DNA of 41,304 bases from Ruminococcus sp. (GCA_023665505.1 JAMPDU010000011.1:1-41304); one strand, 5' to 3'. Shown: positions 15,954 to 23,147, counted from the stretch's first letter. Notes: generated by a model from the sequence alone, not told the origin. Program-made: numbers and translations.

Positions 15954-16588
15954 ATTTTTCGGCGGCGATTTTCGATTTGGACGGAACTTTGATAGACTCC
16001 AATTCGGTGTGGAAAAAAATTGACATTATCCTGCTTGAGCGGCGGGGAATAAGGTACACCGAGGAAACCGTCAACAGAATGGCGGCTATGACCTATGAGG
16101 ACGCGGCGGCGGCAATGCGGGAACTGGGAGTAACTTCCACGGAGGAGGAGATTGTAAGGGAGTGCGGCGAGCTGGCGGTGAACGAGTACAGGCACAACAT
16201 CTTTTTAAAGGAGTACGCCGCGGAGTACCTTACATATTTAAAGGGGCAGGGGATTAAAATCGCCCTTGCAACGGCGTCGCCCCGGGAGCTGTATGAGCCT
16301 GTGCTGCGGAATAATCACGTGTACGGCTTTTTCGACGCGTTCTGCACCACCGGGGAGGCGGGGAGAGACAAGAACTGTCCCGACGTGTACCTGCTTGCCG
16401 CCTCGAAATTGGGAGTTTCTCCCAATGAGTGCGTGGTTTTCGAGGACGTGCTCAAAGGCGTAGTCAGCGCGAAAAACGCGGGAATGACCGCCGTGGGCGT
16501 TTACGACAGGTACTCGGAAGAGGATATTATTACCATACGAGCCGCAGCGGACAGGTTCATTATGAATTTTTCCGAAATGATGAAATAA
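15950..16588 (+). CDS. HAD superfamily phosphatase (beta-phosphoglucomutase-like)
   Basis: The 212-aa protein has the haloacid dehalogenase motifs in order: AIFDLDGTLIDS (nucleophile and acid Asp, about residues 8-18), a helical cap (about 20-85), ALATASPREL (motif II), and VFEDVLKGVVSAKNAGM (motifs III/IV, about 165-180). The cap type and the motif IV spacing fit the beta-phosphoglucomutase/CbbY subfamily, whose members act on sugar phosphates; the exact substrate cannot be read. I placed the start at ATG 15950, 8 bases after GGGAAGG; GTG 15941 falls in the ribosome site. It overlaps the transglutaminase-like gene. Confidence 0.88.
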   Translation: MNFSAAIFDLDGTLIDSNSVWKKIDIILLERRGIRYTEETVNRMAAMTYEDAAAAMRELGVTSTEEEIVRECGELAVNEYRHNIFLKEYAAEYLTYLKGQGIKIALATASPRELYEPVLRNNHVYGFFDAFCTTGEAGRDKNCPDVYLLAASKLGVSPNECVVFEDVLKGVVSAKNAGMTAVGVYDRYSEEDIITIRAAADRFIMNFSEMMK

Positions 16589-16603
16589 ATTTTACAAAAA
16601 CTG

Positions 16604-16632
16604 TTGAAAAATTTATTTAAATGTTGTATAAT
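16604..16632 (+). promoter_or_regulatory. Sigma-70-type promoter of the EAL-HDOD gene
   Basis: TTGAAA (16604-16609) and TATAAT (16627-16632) are 17 bases apart, 70 bases before the gene. Confidence 0.8.
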
Positions 16633-16702
16633 TACTGTAGAACGTATTGTAATGCTGTTACGCAATTACAAATATAAAGGCTTTTGATAAGGGGGAATCT
16701 AT

Positions 16703-17941
16703 ATGGATTCTTATATTGTACGTCAAGCAATTCTGACCGAAAAACAGGACACGGCAGGCTACGAAATTCTTTACACCGACAACAGCTTAAAGGACAACCG
16801 TGCGGACGACGCCGCGGCGGCGAACACTATCGAGAACTTTTTGTCGTCTATGGACAGCGGCAAGTTCCTTAACGGCAAAATAGCTTTTCTGACATTTACT
16901 TCCAATCTTTTGGAAAAGAATATCCCGAAAATGTTCGCCACAAACAAGCTGGTAATCCAAATCGAGGATTCGCTTATCACCAACCCCTATTCCCAGAATT
17001 TGATTACCAAATACAAGCAAAGCGGTTACAAGATAGCGATTGTGGACTTCGAGTTCGCGCCGAGGTTTTTCGGCATTCTCGATATTGTGGACTACATTAA
17101 GGTGGACTTCAGCGATTACAACGCCTCGGTGGAAAATATTATCAATATCGGCAAGTCCTTCGACAAGAAGATAATCGCCTACAACATCGAAAATCAAGAG
17201 GCTTACGACAAGGCGAAGTCGCTGGGCTGTACTTATTTTCAGGGCACTTTTGTTTCGGAGAAAATGCCTACCACCGTCAAAAAGGTCAACTATTTGCAGA
17301 GCAACTTTTTCCTGCTTATGGTTGCCGTTACAAAGGACGAACCGGATATAGACGAGATAGAGAGCATTATTTCGAGGGACGTTTCCCTTACGTTCTCGCT
17401 GCTAAGGCTGGTAAACTCGGCGTACTTCGCTTTGAGAAACAGGGCGAAGTCCGTAAAGCAGGCTTTGGTAATTCTCGGTTTGGGACAGCTGAAACAGTGG
17501 ATTTACCTTTTGAGCTTTAAGCAGGACGACGGCTCAATGCCCGACGAGCTGATAAAAATTTCCTTCCTCAGGGCGACGTTCGCAAGCGAGCTTTTGGAGT
17601 TTGCGGAGGATATGCCTATTTCCCGCTCCGAGGCGTATTTGCTGGGAATGTTTTCCACACTGGGCAAACTTATGCAGATGCCTCTTGAAGAGGTTCTGGA
17701 GCAGCTCCCTCTCGGCGACGAGGTAAAGGGCGCGCTTTTGAAACACGAGGGCAGAGCGGGTTTGCTGTACGACCTTATTCTCGCTTACGAAAAGGCGGAC
17801 TGGAAGTCCATGTCCACCTGCGCGGCGGAACTCGGCATACCCCAGTCCATGATTGCCCAAAAGTACTTCGAGTGCGTTGAAAGCGTAAACAGCATTTGGG
17901 ACGGTCTGACAAACGTCAACACCGAGGCGGAGGACGATTAA
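16703..17941 (+). CDS. EAL-HDOD signalling protein (YuxH family), degenerate EAL
   Basis: The 412-aa protein joins an N-terminal EAL-like domain (about 1-195) to a C-terminal HDOD domain (about 200-400), the YuxH layout. The catalytic EAL tripeptide is replaced in GYEILYTD, and the DDFG-type loop reads DFEFAP, so cyclic-di-GMP hydrolysis is unlikely; it could still bind the nucleotide. HDOD features are FLLMVAVTKDEPDIDEIESIISRDVSLTFSLLRLVNSAYF, then the KSVKQALVILGLGQLKQW turn. HDOD domains usually regulate rather than catalyse. It has a good AAGGGGGAA site and its own promoter, and lies just before the rplU promoter. Confidence 0.88.
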   Translation: MDSYIVRQAILTEKQDTAGYEILYTDNSLKDNRADDAAAANTIENFLSSMDSGKFLNGKIAFLTFTSNLLEKNIPKMFATNKLVIQIEDSLITNPYSQNLITKYKQSGYKIAIVDFEFAPRFFGILDIVDYIKVDFSDYNASVENIINIGKSFDKKIIAYNIENQEAYDKAKSLGCTYFQGTFVSEKMPTTVKKVNYLQSNFFLLMVAVTKDEPDIDEIESIISRDVSLTFSLLRLVNSAYFALRNRAKSVKQALVILGLGQLKQWIYLLSFKQDDGSMPDELIKISFLRATFASELLEFAEDMPISRSEAYLLGMFSTLGKLMQMPLEEVLEQLPLGDEVKGALLKHEGRAGLLYDLILAYEKADWKSMSTCAAELGIPQSMIAQKYFECVESVNSIWDGLTNVNTEAEDD

Positions 17942-17965
17942 TTTCCAAAAAAATAAAAAAAAGAC

Positions 17966-17994
17966 TTGACAAGCGGTTCGGTATGTGGTATAAT
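17966..17994 (+). promoter_or_regulatory. Consensus promoter of rplU-rpmA
   Basis: TTGACA (17966-17971), 17 bases, TATAAT (17989-17994): an exact sigma-A consensus, as expected for a ribosomal protein operon. Confidence 0.92.
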
Positions 17995-17999
17995 AATAA

Positions 18000-18081
18000 A
18001 GCCGCGTGTTTTGGGCTTGTTTAAGCGCGTTTGTACGCCGCCCAACTACAGCGAGTTTTATTGAAAAGGCAGGTGCCGAAA
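18000..18081 (+). ncRNA. 5' leader of rplU, possible L21 leader RNA
   Basis: About 80 bases separate the promoter from the rplU start. The leader holds short self-complementary GC blocks (GCCGCG near 18001, CGCCGCCC near 18036) and has a position that fits the L21 autoregulatory leader known in Firmicutes. I cannot confirm the fold by eye. Confidence 0.4.
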
Positions 18082-18396
18082 ATGTACGCAGTAATCGAAA
18101 CCGGCGGAAAGCAGTATCAGGTTAAAGAGGGCGACGAGATTTTCATCGAAAAGCTCGACGTGAACGCCGACGATACCGTTACCTTTGACAAGGTTGTGGC
18201 GGTTGGAAAGGACGGCGGTCTTGAGGTGGGCGTTCCCTATGTGGGAGGCGCGTCCGTAGAGGCTAAGGTTCTCAAGAACGGCAAGGCTAAGAAGATAACT
18301 GTTTTCACCTATAAGCCCAAAAAGGGCTCGTCACACAGGAAACAGGGTCACAGACAGCCTTACACAAAGGTTCGTATCGACGCCATCAAGGCGTAA
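18082..18396 (+). CDS. rplU: Large-subunit ribosomal protein bL21
   Basis: bL21 binds 23S rRNA in the 50S subunit. The 104-aa protein begins [24 protein letters not shown] and ends [26 protein letters not shown], both typical of the family, and is the usual length. The start at 18082 was chosen because CAGGTG precedes it and homologues begin there; the frame is open further up. rpmA follows after 36 bases. The small protease gene prp that often sits between the two in Firmicutes is absent. Confidence 0.97.
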   Translation: MYAVIETGGKQYQVKEGDEIFIEKLDVNADDTVTFDKVVAVGKDGGLEVGVPYVGGASVEAKVLKNGKAKKITVFTYKPKKGSSHRKQGHRQPYTKVRIDAIKA

Positions 18397-18432
18397 GCAA
18401 GGTCTATTTTCGTTATCGGAGGTGTATTCGTA

Positions 18433-18687
18433 ATGGCACATAAAAAAGGTATGGGCTCCACCAAGAACGGCAGAGACTCGGAATCGAAACGTCTCGGCGT
18501 TAAAAGAGCCGACGGTCAGTATGTTCTGGCGGGAAATATTCTCGTTCGTCAGAGAGGCACTCACATTCACCCGGGCGAGGGTGTCGGCAGAGGCTCGGAC
18601 GACACGCTTTTTGCCACCACAAACGGCAGAGTAAAATTCGAGCGCGTTGGACGCGACCGCAAGAAAGTCAGCGTTTACGCTGAATAA
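18433..18687 (+). CDS. rpmA: Large-subunit ribosomal protein bL27
   Basis: bL27 lies near the peptidyl-transferase centre, its N-terminal tail reaching the tRNA ends. The 84-aa protein begins [18 protein letters not shown], directly in the mature form. Most Firmicutes L27 proteins start with about nine extra residues ending in a phenylalanine-rich site that the protease Prp removes. Neither that extension nor a prp gene is here. CGGAGGTG lies 5 to 12 bases before the ATG, so the start is secure. Core motifs [19 protein letters not shown] and [12 protein letters not shown] are intact. Confidence 0.97.
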   Translation: MAHKKGMGSTKNGRDSESKRLGVKRADGQYVLAGNILVRQRGTHIHPGEGVGRGSDDTLFATTNGRVKFERVGRDRKKVSVYAE

Positions 18688-18697
18688 TTTGCTAATG

Positions 18698-18736
18698 AAA
18701 ATCTCTTTTGCGGTTCGGCTGCGAAAGAGATTTTTT
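18698..18736 (+). terminator. Intrinsic terminator of rplU-rpmA
   Basis: AAAATCTCTTT (18698-18708) pairs with AAAGAGATTTT beginning at 18724, followed by more T. It closes the ribosomal protein operon 10 bases after rpmA. Confidence 0.88.
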
Positions 18737-18758
18737 GTCTTGTTCAGGGAGGATTTTT

Positions 18759-19688
18759 ATGAAAAATTACAAATGTCTTGCAATATTAACGGCGGCTTTG
18801 CTGCTTTCAAGCTGCAACGCGGGGGACGGTACGGAAACAACTTCGGAGCAAACAACCACTGCATCTTTGGTTCAGGCTGAAACTTCTGCGGCTGATGAGG
18901 TAATTTCGGAAACCGCTTTGGAAACAACCGCCGCCGAAACTGCGGTGCAGATAACAACTTCCAATCAGCCTGCCGAAACGGTTCAGACTGCATTGGCGGA
19001 AACTGTTTCCGTTACAATCCGGCAAACGGACGATACTCTTGATATACCGGACGAAGATATTGTTGAGAATGTTGATGCAGGTTCTGTATTTAAAAGTGAA
19101 CTTGGTGTTGCAACAATTTACAAGGATAAAATAACAAAAGAATATTTTATTTTACTTAACGTTACCCCGCAAAAGGTGTACTGGAACGAAACGGACGGTT
19201 ATGATGTTACGGTCGGACAGGCTATGGATATAGCAGTTCCCGCAATTTTTGAGGAATGGCTTGTCAATGCGGACGGAATGATGATTTATATGGGCGGAGA
19301 CGGCTGGAATAAACTGACAAATTTAAAATTTGACGACCGAACTGTTATGGGTATGTCTTTTCCGCAGTATTGGTCGAAAGATTATCTTTGCCCGATAGTG
19401 GGCGGTACGGTCGTATTCGGCGAGTATACGGACGAGATAAACGGTTCGTTCAGCAGGGTTGACGACGGCGTGTACATTGAAGAGGCTAATTACAGCTATC
19501 CCGAAAATCCTTTCGGCGACGGTATGTCTGTTGAAAATCTTGATTTGTACTTTGAAACGATTAAAGCGGACCATGACGCTTTAAAGCAGGAAATGGATGC
19601 TCACCCCGATACACTTTATGAAATAGCGGGATTTTGGGGTTATCAGGACGGAGTAAGGTTCAGGGCGGATATTAATTACATTTATTGA
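18759..19688 (+). CDS. Putative lipoprotein with Thr/Glu/Ala-rich linker
   Basis: The 309-aa protein starts with a lipoprotein signal (KNYKCLAILTAALLLSSCNAG, lipobox LSSC with Cys19 the likely lipidated residue). About 80 residues of low-complexity linker follow, built of repeated ETT/AAET units, then a globular domain (about 105-309) that is aromatic and acidic. The segment SVFKSELGVATIYKDKITKEYFIL and the C-terminal IAGFWGYQDGVRF give no family I recognise. AGGGAGGA precedes ATG 18759. No clear promoter is visible between it and the rpmA terminator. It is likely a membrane-anchored extracytoplasmic protein of unknown function. Confidence 0.75.
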   Translation: MKNYKCLAILTAALLLSSCNAGDGTETTSEQTTTASLVQAETSAADEVISETALETTAAETAVQITTSNQPAETVQTALAETVSVTIRQTDDTLDIPDEDIVENVDAGSVFKSELGVATIYKDKITKEYFILLNVTPQKVYWNETDGYDVTVGQAMDIAVPAIFEEWLVNADGMMIYMGGDGWNKLTNLKFDDRTVMGMSFPQYWSKDYLCPIVGGTVVFGEYTDEINGSFSRVDDGVYIEEANYSYPENPFGDGMSVENLDLYFETIKADHDALKQEMDAHPDTLYEIAGFWGYQDGVRFRADINYIY

Positions 19689-19738
19689 CAGCGATACGGT
19701 ATGATACGGTAAGTAGCATAAATGTAACGTACTTTTTC

Positions 19739-19767
19739 TTGTGAATTTCTCAAAAATATGCTATGAT
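19739..19767 (+). promoter_or_regulatory. Promoter of the membrane-anchored XRE regulator
   Basis: TTGTGA (19739-19744) and TATGAT (19762-19767), spaced 17 bases, lie 32 bases before the XRE gene. Confidence 0.6.
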
Positions 19768-19799
19768 AAGCCTGCAAAAAACAAAAGGAGGTCTTGCAT

Positions 19800-20210
19800 A
19801 TGAATTTGTGCGAAAAAATTAAAACCATGCGGCAGCAAGCCGCCCTTTCACAGGAGCAGCTTGCGGAAAAACTAAATGTATCAAGACAAGCGGTCACAAA
19901 ATGGGAAACAGGAAAAGGTATTCCGGACATTGTTAATCTGATTGCCATTAGTGAGGAATTTGATTTAAGTCTTGATGAATTAATTAAAGACGATATTGCG
20001 GTAAAAAACAAAATTATTGCAGACAGCTCTTCTAAAAAATGGCATATACTGGTTATCGTCTATCTGCTGGCAATTGTGGCATATATCGCTTATTTTGCAT
20101 TTTGCCATAGAATTTTAATGATAGGGTTCTTAATCGCAACTTCGTTTATGCTGTTTTATGAAACGAGAATTTTTTTGAAAGAAAAAATATATAAGCAGAA
20201 TAAGAAATAG
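19800..20210 (+). CDS. XRE-family regulator with C-terminal membrane segment
   Basis: The 136-aa protein begins with an XRE-type helix-turn-helix (about 4-58: LSQEQLAEKLNVSRQAVTKWETGKGIPD, the recognition helix being VSRQAVTKWE). After a short linker come two hydrophobic spans (ILVIVYLLAIVAYIAYFAF and ILMIGFLIATSFMLFY), then a basic tail. Such HTH-plus-membrane proteins usually control a neighbouring transporter or stress gene, but no target is next to it. AAAGGAGG precedes ATG 19800; TTG 19794 is unlikely. It is more AT-rich than the flanking core genes, and the gene right after it has lost its 5' end. Confidence 0.85.
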   Translation: MNLCEKIKTMRQQAALSQEQLAEKLNVSRQAVTKWETGKGIPDIVNLIAISEEFDLSLDELIKDDIAVKNKIIADSSSKKWHILVIVYLLAIVAYIAYFAFCHRILMIGFLIATSFMLFYETRIFLKEKIYKQNKK

Positions 20211-20222
20211 CATTTTTATTAA

Positions 20223-20681
20223 CTATATCTTGAACGTTCCTATACATACGGACCTCCAATGGCAGTCGCGCCTTTGCCAAGCGTTCGCAGGGTTTTGGAG
20301 TATGCGCTGACGGAGATACCCCGTGAAAAAATATTTTTGGGTATCCCGAATTACGGCTATGACTGGGCTTTGCCTTACGTTCGGGGGACTACCCGCGCCG
20401 TCAGCTTAGGCAACGTTTCGGCGGTACGTCTTGCCGCCGCCACGGGCAGCGAGATACTTTTTGACGAATACGCCCAAAGTCCGTATTTTTACTACACCGA
20501 CCTTTCGGGTACGGAGCACGCGGTGTGGTTTGAGGACGTCCGCAGCATACGGGGCAAGCTGGGGCTTGTTTCGGCGAACGGACTTGCGGGGTGCGGCTAT
20601 TGGAATATTATGAGACCTTTCCCGCAGAACTACCTGCTGTTAAACGGCACGTTCGCCATCGAAAAGGTTTTCGGAACATAA
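20223..20681 (+). pseudogene. 5'-truncated GH18 (YaaH/SleL-like) glycosidase remnant
   Basis: The frame encodes only the C-terminal third of a glycoside hydrolase family 18 protein of the spore germination YaaH/SleL kind: YGPPMAVAPLPSVRRVLEYA, then IPREKIFLGIPNYGYDW, DEYAQSPYFYY, VWFEDVRSI and GCGYWNIMRPFPQNYL. The catalytic DxxDxE strand and N-terminal LysM repeats would lie upstream but are missing. Homology continues in frame above the ATG at 20259 (YTYGPP) and stops against a TAA at 20220, 10 bases past the XRE gene. There is no ribosome site. This is a gene remnant, not a working enzyme. Confidence 0.82.
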
Positions 20682-20685
20682 AACG

Positions 20686-20706
20686 GGCGCGGACGGTTTC
20701 CGCGCC
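20686..20706 (+). promoter_or_regulatory. Short GC-rich hairpin before the DUF4250 gene
   Basis: GGCGCGGA (20686-20693) pairs with TCCGCGCC (20699-20706) over a 5-base loop, ending at the ribosome-binding site GAGGAGGTG of the next gene. No T-run follows, so it is not an ordinary terminator. Confidence 0.4.
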
Positions 20707-20720
20707 GAGGAGGTGATAGA

Positions 20721-20903
20721 ATGAATTTGCCGAAAGACCCATATATGCTTTTAAGCGTGGTAAATATGAAACTTCGTGACAGCTACCCCAATTTTGAGGC
20801 GTTCTGCGACGATTTAGACGTAAGCGGCGGGGAGATTTCCGAGATTTTGGGAAAAATTGGCTACGTCTATGACAGGGAAAACAATCAATTTTCCGCAAAA
20901 TGA
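20721..20903 (+). CDS. DUF4250 small protein
   Basis: The 60-aa protein LPKDPYMLLSVVNMKLRD, then FEAFCDDLDV and IGYVYDRENNQF, matches the DUF4250 family of short proteins from Clostridia and Bacteroides: an N-terminal Leu-Pro-x-Asp-Pro start, a helical middle and a GYxYDxxxNQF end. No function is established. A strong GAGGAGGTG site lies 6 bases before the ATG. It follows the truncated glycosidase and is followed by the tRNA-Ser promoter. Confidence 0.88.
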   Translation: MNLPKDPYMLLSVVNMKLRDSYPNFEAFCDDLDVSGGEISEILGKIGYVYDRENNQFSAK

Positions 20904-20923
20904 AAAAAAATCCGAAAAAAGTC

Positions 20924-20952
20924 TTGCAATTTGAGAAAAGGTGTGGTATAAT
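20924..20952 (+). promoter_or_regulatory. Promoter of tRNA-Ser
   Basis: TTGCAA (20924-20929) and TATAAT (20947-20952) with 17-base spacing, 17 bases before the tRNA. Confidence 0.82.
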
Positions 20953-20969
20953 AGATATGTTGTGAATAG

Positions 20970-21058
20970 GGAAGCGTATCGAAGTGGTCATAACGGGACT
21001 GACTCGAAATCAGTTGTACTTTCGGGTACCGAGGGTTCGAATCCCTCCGCTTCCGCCA
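20970..21058 (+). tRNA. tRNA-Ser (CGA)
   Basis: The acceptor stem GGAAGCG (20970-20976) pairs with CGCTTCC (21048-21054); discriminator G and an encoded CCA follow. The anticodon stem-loop CTGACTCGAAATCAG shows anticodon CGA, reading UCG. The long variable arm (GTACTTTCGGGTAC) is that of a class II tRNA, and GGTTCGAATCC is the T-loop. All features agree with a serine tRNA. Confidence 0.95.
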
Positions 21059-21080
21059 GCCAAGCGCAGCTTGGCGAAAA

Positions 21081-21120
21081 AGTCACCCCCACGTAAGATG
21101 TGGGTGGTGGCTTTCTTTTT
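21081..21120 (+). terminator. Terminator of tRNA-Ser
   Basis: AGTCACCCCCAC pairs with GTGGGTGGTGGCT (one bulge), then a T-rich run CTTTTT. Confidence 0.75.
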
Positions 21121-21143
21121 AAGCCCGTTGTATAAAATTAAAG

Positions 21144-21174
21144 GCGGGAGCGGCTTTAACCGGCACGCTCCCGC
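21144..21174 (-). terminator. Terminator of the antitoxin gene
   Basis: GCGGGAGCG (21144-21152) is perfectly inverted at 21166-21174. On the - strand it lies 5 bases past the antitoxin stop and is followed by CTTTAATTTT. Confidence 0.7.
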
Positions 21175-21178
21175 TTTA

Positions 21179-21421
21179 CTATATTTCTTTATATACGGAA
21201 CATTCCTCAAGCGGCTGTTCGGCGGCGGTTTTTATTTCGTCCGCAAGTTTGGGAATGGAATTTATATACAGCGTTTCCGTAAGATTTCGGTAATCCTGTT
21301 CGCTCATAACAATGGCGTTGCCGTGCTTGGTGTTCACGTTTATAACGTCGTTGAATTCTATAGCCTGTTCAATGTACTCAAAAATATTTTTTCTGAAATT
21401 TGTTATATTTGTATTTGTCAT
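21179..21421 (-). CDS. Phd/YefM-family antitoxin without a toxin
   Basis: The 80-aa protein has the type II antitoxin layout: a DNA-binding N-terminal half (ITNFRKNIFEYIEQAI, then VINVNTKHGNAIVMSEQDYRNLTETL, the typical Phd/YefM strand-helix) and a disordered-to-helical C-terminal part that normally wraps the toxin. GGAGGT precedes the ATG. A toxin gene of RelE/YoeB or Doc type would be expected directly downstream, but a terminator follows the stop at once and no such gene is in the area. Its promoter overlaps an inverted repeat, fitting autorepression. It may have lost its toxin or act on one elsewhere. Confidence 0.85.
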   Translation of the reverse strand: MTNTNITNFRKNIFEYIEQAIEFNDVINVNTKHGNAIVMSEQDYRNLTETLYINSIPKLADEIKTAAEQPLEECSVYKEI

Positions 21422-21443
21422 AACAGTACCTCCAGCATTATTA

Positions 21444-21479
21444 TATGTACATTATACCGTACATATTTAAAAATGTCAA
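21444..21479 (-). promoter_or_regulatory. Antitoxin promoter with overlapping operator
   Basis: On the - strand TTGACA (21474-21479) and TATAAT (21451-21456) are a perfect consensus pair with 17-base spacing. The -10 box is enclosed by the inverted repeat TATGTAC (21444-21450) and GTACATA (21459-21465). A third half-site GTACATA lies at 21500-21506, upstream of the -35 box. This is the usual arrangement for a self-repressing antitoxin. Confidence 0.85.
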
Positions 21480-21562
21480 TACCCCGCATAATTTTTTCCG
21501 TACATATTAATAATCCCCAAAGAATAAAATTATATAAAATTATACGAAACGGAGAGATTTAT

Positions 21563-22540
21563 ATGTGTACAAGTATCGCAATGCTTACTCACGACTTTTA
21601 TTTCGGGCGGAATATGGACATCAACTACGTGTTCGGCGAGCGGGTGATTATCACGCCGAGGAATTTCCCCTTTAAATTCCGCAGGGCGGGAGCTATGACG
21701 AGACACCTCGCTATGATAGGAATGGCTGCCGTGCAGGAGGGCTACCCCCTTTACGCCGAGGCAGTGAACGAAAAGGGTCTGGGCATGGCGGGGCTTTTGT
21801 TTGACGGCAACGCCGTGTACCCCGATACTCTTGACAGCGTTAAATCCAACGTTTCGCCCTTTGAGATTATTCCTTGGATTGTGGGCAAATGCTCCACCGT
21901 CGGCGAGGCGAAAAAGCTCCTTTCCGCGACCCACATTACAAATATACCTTTCAGCGAGAGTATTCCTCTTACGCCCCTGCATTGGCACATTGCGGACAGA
22001 AATTCCTCCATAGCGGTGGAGTGCGTCAAGGACGGCTTGAAAATTTACGACAACCCCGTGGGCGTGATGACCAACAACCCCCAATTCGGCGCGCAGCTTG
22101 AAAATTTGGGGAATTACCTAAATCTTTCCATAGGCGCGCCGAAAAATGTTTTCACCGAAAAGGCGGGAATTAAGCCTTACAGCAACGGCTTGGGCAGCGT
22201 GGGTCTGCCCGGGGATTACTCCTCCTCGTCAAGGTTTGTCAAGACGGCGTACCTAAAATTAAACTCGGTCTGCAAAGACAGCGAGGCGGACAGCGTTTCC
22301 CAGTTTTTTCACATACTGGGGGCGGTGTCCGTACCCAGCGGCTGTGTAATGCTGCCGCAGGACGACTATAACGTTACCACCTATACCTGCTGCGCCAACG
22401 CGGACAAGGGAATTTTTTACTACCAAACCTATCTGAACAGTCAGATAACGGCGGTGGATATGCGGCGGGAAAATTTAAATTCAAGCGAGTTAAAGGAATT
22501 CCCCCTGATAACGGAACAGCAGATAGCCTGGGTAAATTAA
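21563..22540 (+). CDS. Choloylglycine hydrolase family (bile salt hydrolase / penicillin V acylase)
   Basis: These Ntn-hydrolases cut the amide bond of conjugated bile salts or of penicillin V, using an N-terminal Cys freed by removal of Met1. The 325-aa protein begins MCTSIAM (Cys2 nucleophile) with GRNMD soon after (about 17-21), NEKGLGMAGL (about 75-84), VMTNNPQF (oxyanion Asn near 171), and SSRFVKTAY with the catalytic Arg (about 223). I start at ATG 21563 after CGGAGAG; the frame is open far upstream, across the tRNA, which is accidental. There is no signal peptide, so it is cytoplasmic. Whether it prefers bile salts or penicillin V cannot be told from motifs alone; a gut setting favours bile salts. 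Confidence 0.9.
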   Translation: MCTSIAMLTHDFYFGRNMDINYVFGERVIITPRNFPFKFRRAGAMTRHLAMIGMAAVQEGYPLYAEAVNEKGLGMAGLLFDGNAVYPDTLDSVKSNVSPFEIIPWIVGKCSTVGEAKKLLSATHITNIPFSESIPLTPLHWHIADRNSSIAVECVKDGLKIYDNPVGVMTNNPQFGAQLENLGNYLNLSIGAPKNVFTEKAGIKPYSNGLGSVGLPGDYSSSSRFVKTAYLKLNSVCKDSEADSVSQFFHILGAVSVPSGCVMLPQDDYNVTTYTCCANADKGIFYYQTYLNSQITAVDMRRENLNSSELKEFPLITEQQIAWVN

Positions 22541-22565
22541 AGTACGGCATTATTGGCAAATACTT

Positions 22566-22597
22566 TGCCGTCCTTAAAGCAAGGGCGGCATTTTTTT
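22566..22597 (+). terminator. Intrinsic terminator after the choloylglycine hydrolase gene
   Basis: TGCCGTCCTT (22566-22575) pairs with AAGGGCGGCA (22581-22590) and seven T follow. Confidence 0.88.
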
Positions 22598-22607
22598 GAT
22601 TATAAAC

Positions 22608-22637
22608 TTGACAATGACGGCGAAGTTGTGGTACAAT
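22608..22637 (+). promoter_or_regulatory. Promoter of the AT-rich gene pair
   Basis: TTGACA (22608-22613) and TACAAT (22632-22637), 18 bases apart, lie 100 bases before the gene at 22737. Confidence 0.65.
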
Positions 22638-22736
22638 ATACTTATACTCTCGTCGCGGCAGGGGAACGGCTTTCCGTTGCTGAACTCGGTCGAACCGTTG
22701 AGTATACTTATAATTGTCAAAAAGAGGAGAATAGTA

Positions 22737-23147
22737 ATGAATTTTGAAAATAATCATTCGTTTGAAATAATGGAAAAAGAGGTTAAACATTTTGGAAAAA
22801 TTTTTATAGAGTACGCATGGAACAGAACTATGGATAACATAAAAATGATAATTGATGGTAAGAGTACAACACCTACAGATATAAAACTCCGAGATGATTT
22901 AGAATCCTTCTCATTAGATCAAAAAAATACACTTGTTAAATATATTAGGCGAACCTTAATATCATGCATGTTTAATATAATGATTATGGTAAATGAACGT
23001 GGTGATATTAATGATGATATTCATTTACTTGTGAATTGTGGTGATGGTGAAAAAGAAATTAAAGATTTGAGTGATGGATTGGAGGGCGATTTGTTTGATT
23101 GGTTAAATTGTTATGCTCAAGATGATTATGATAATGAATTAAATTGA
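22737..23147 (+). CDS. Unknown AT-rich gene, immunity-protein-like
   Basis: The 136-aa acidic protein has no signal or membrane segment; its N-terminal half is helical and its C-terminal part holds HLLVNCGDGEKEIKDLSDGLEGDLFDWL. I do not recognise a family. Base composition is much more AT-rich than the host genes around it, which points to recent transfer. AAAGAGGAGA precedes the ATG at 22737. The next gene is a CPCC-type protein, a family often met in immunity-gene clusters of polymorphic toxin systems, so an orphan immunity function is a reasonable guess but no more. Confidence 0.6.
   Translation: MNFENNHSFEIMEKEVKHFGKIFIEYAWNRTMDNIKMIIDGKSTTPTDIKLRDDLESFSLDQKNTLVKYIRRTLISCMFNIMIMVNERGDINDDIHLLVNCGDGEKEIKDLSDGLEGDLFDWLNCYAQDDYDNELN

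Noticed and set aside
18885..19015. Repeated ETT/AAET units as a possible tandem DNA repeat
   Set aside because: The repeats exist at the protein level as a low-complexity lipoprotein linker; the DNA units vary too much to be a defined repeat array.
20984..21562. N-terminal extension of the choloylglycine hydrolase frame
   Set aside because: It would run through the tRNA-Ser and two terminators. The family needs Met-Cys at the start, which is at 21563.
22553..22747. 64-aa open frame after the choloylglycine hydrolase gene
   Set aside because: It reads through a terminator and a promoter, has no ribosome site, and overlaps the start of the AT-rich gene.
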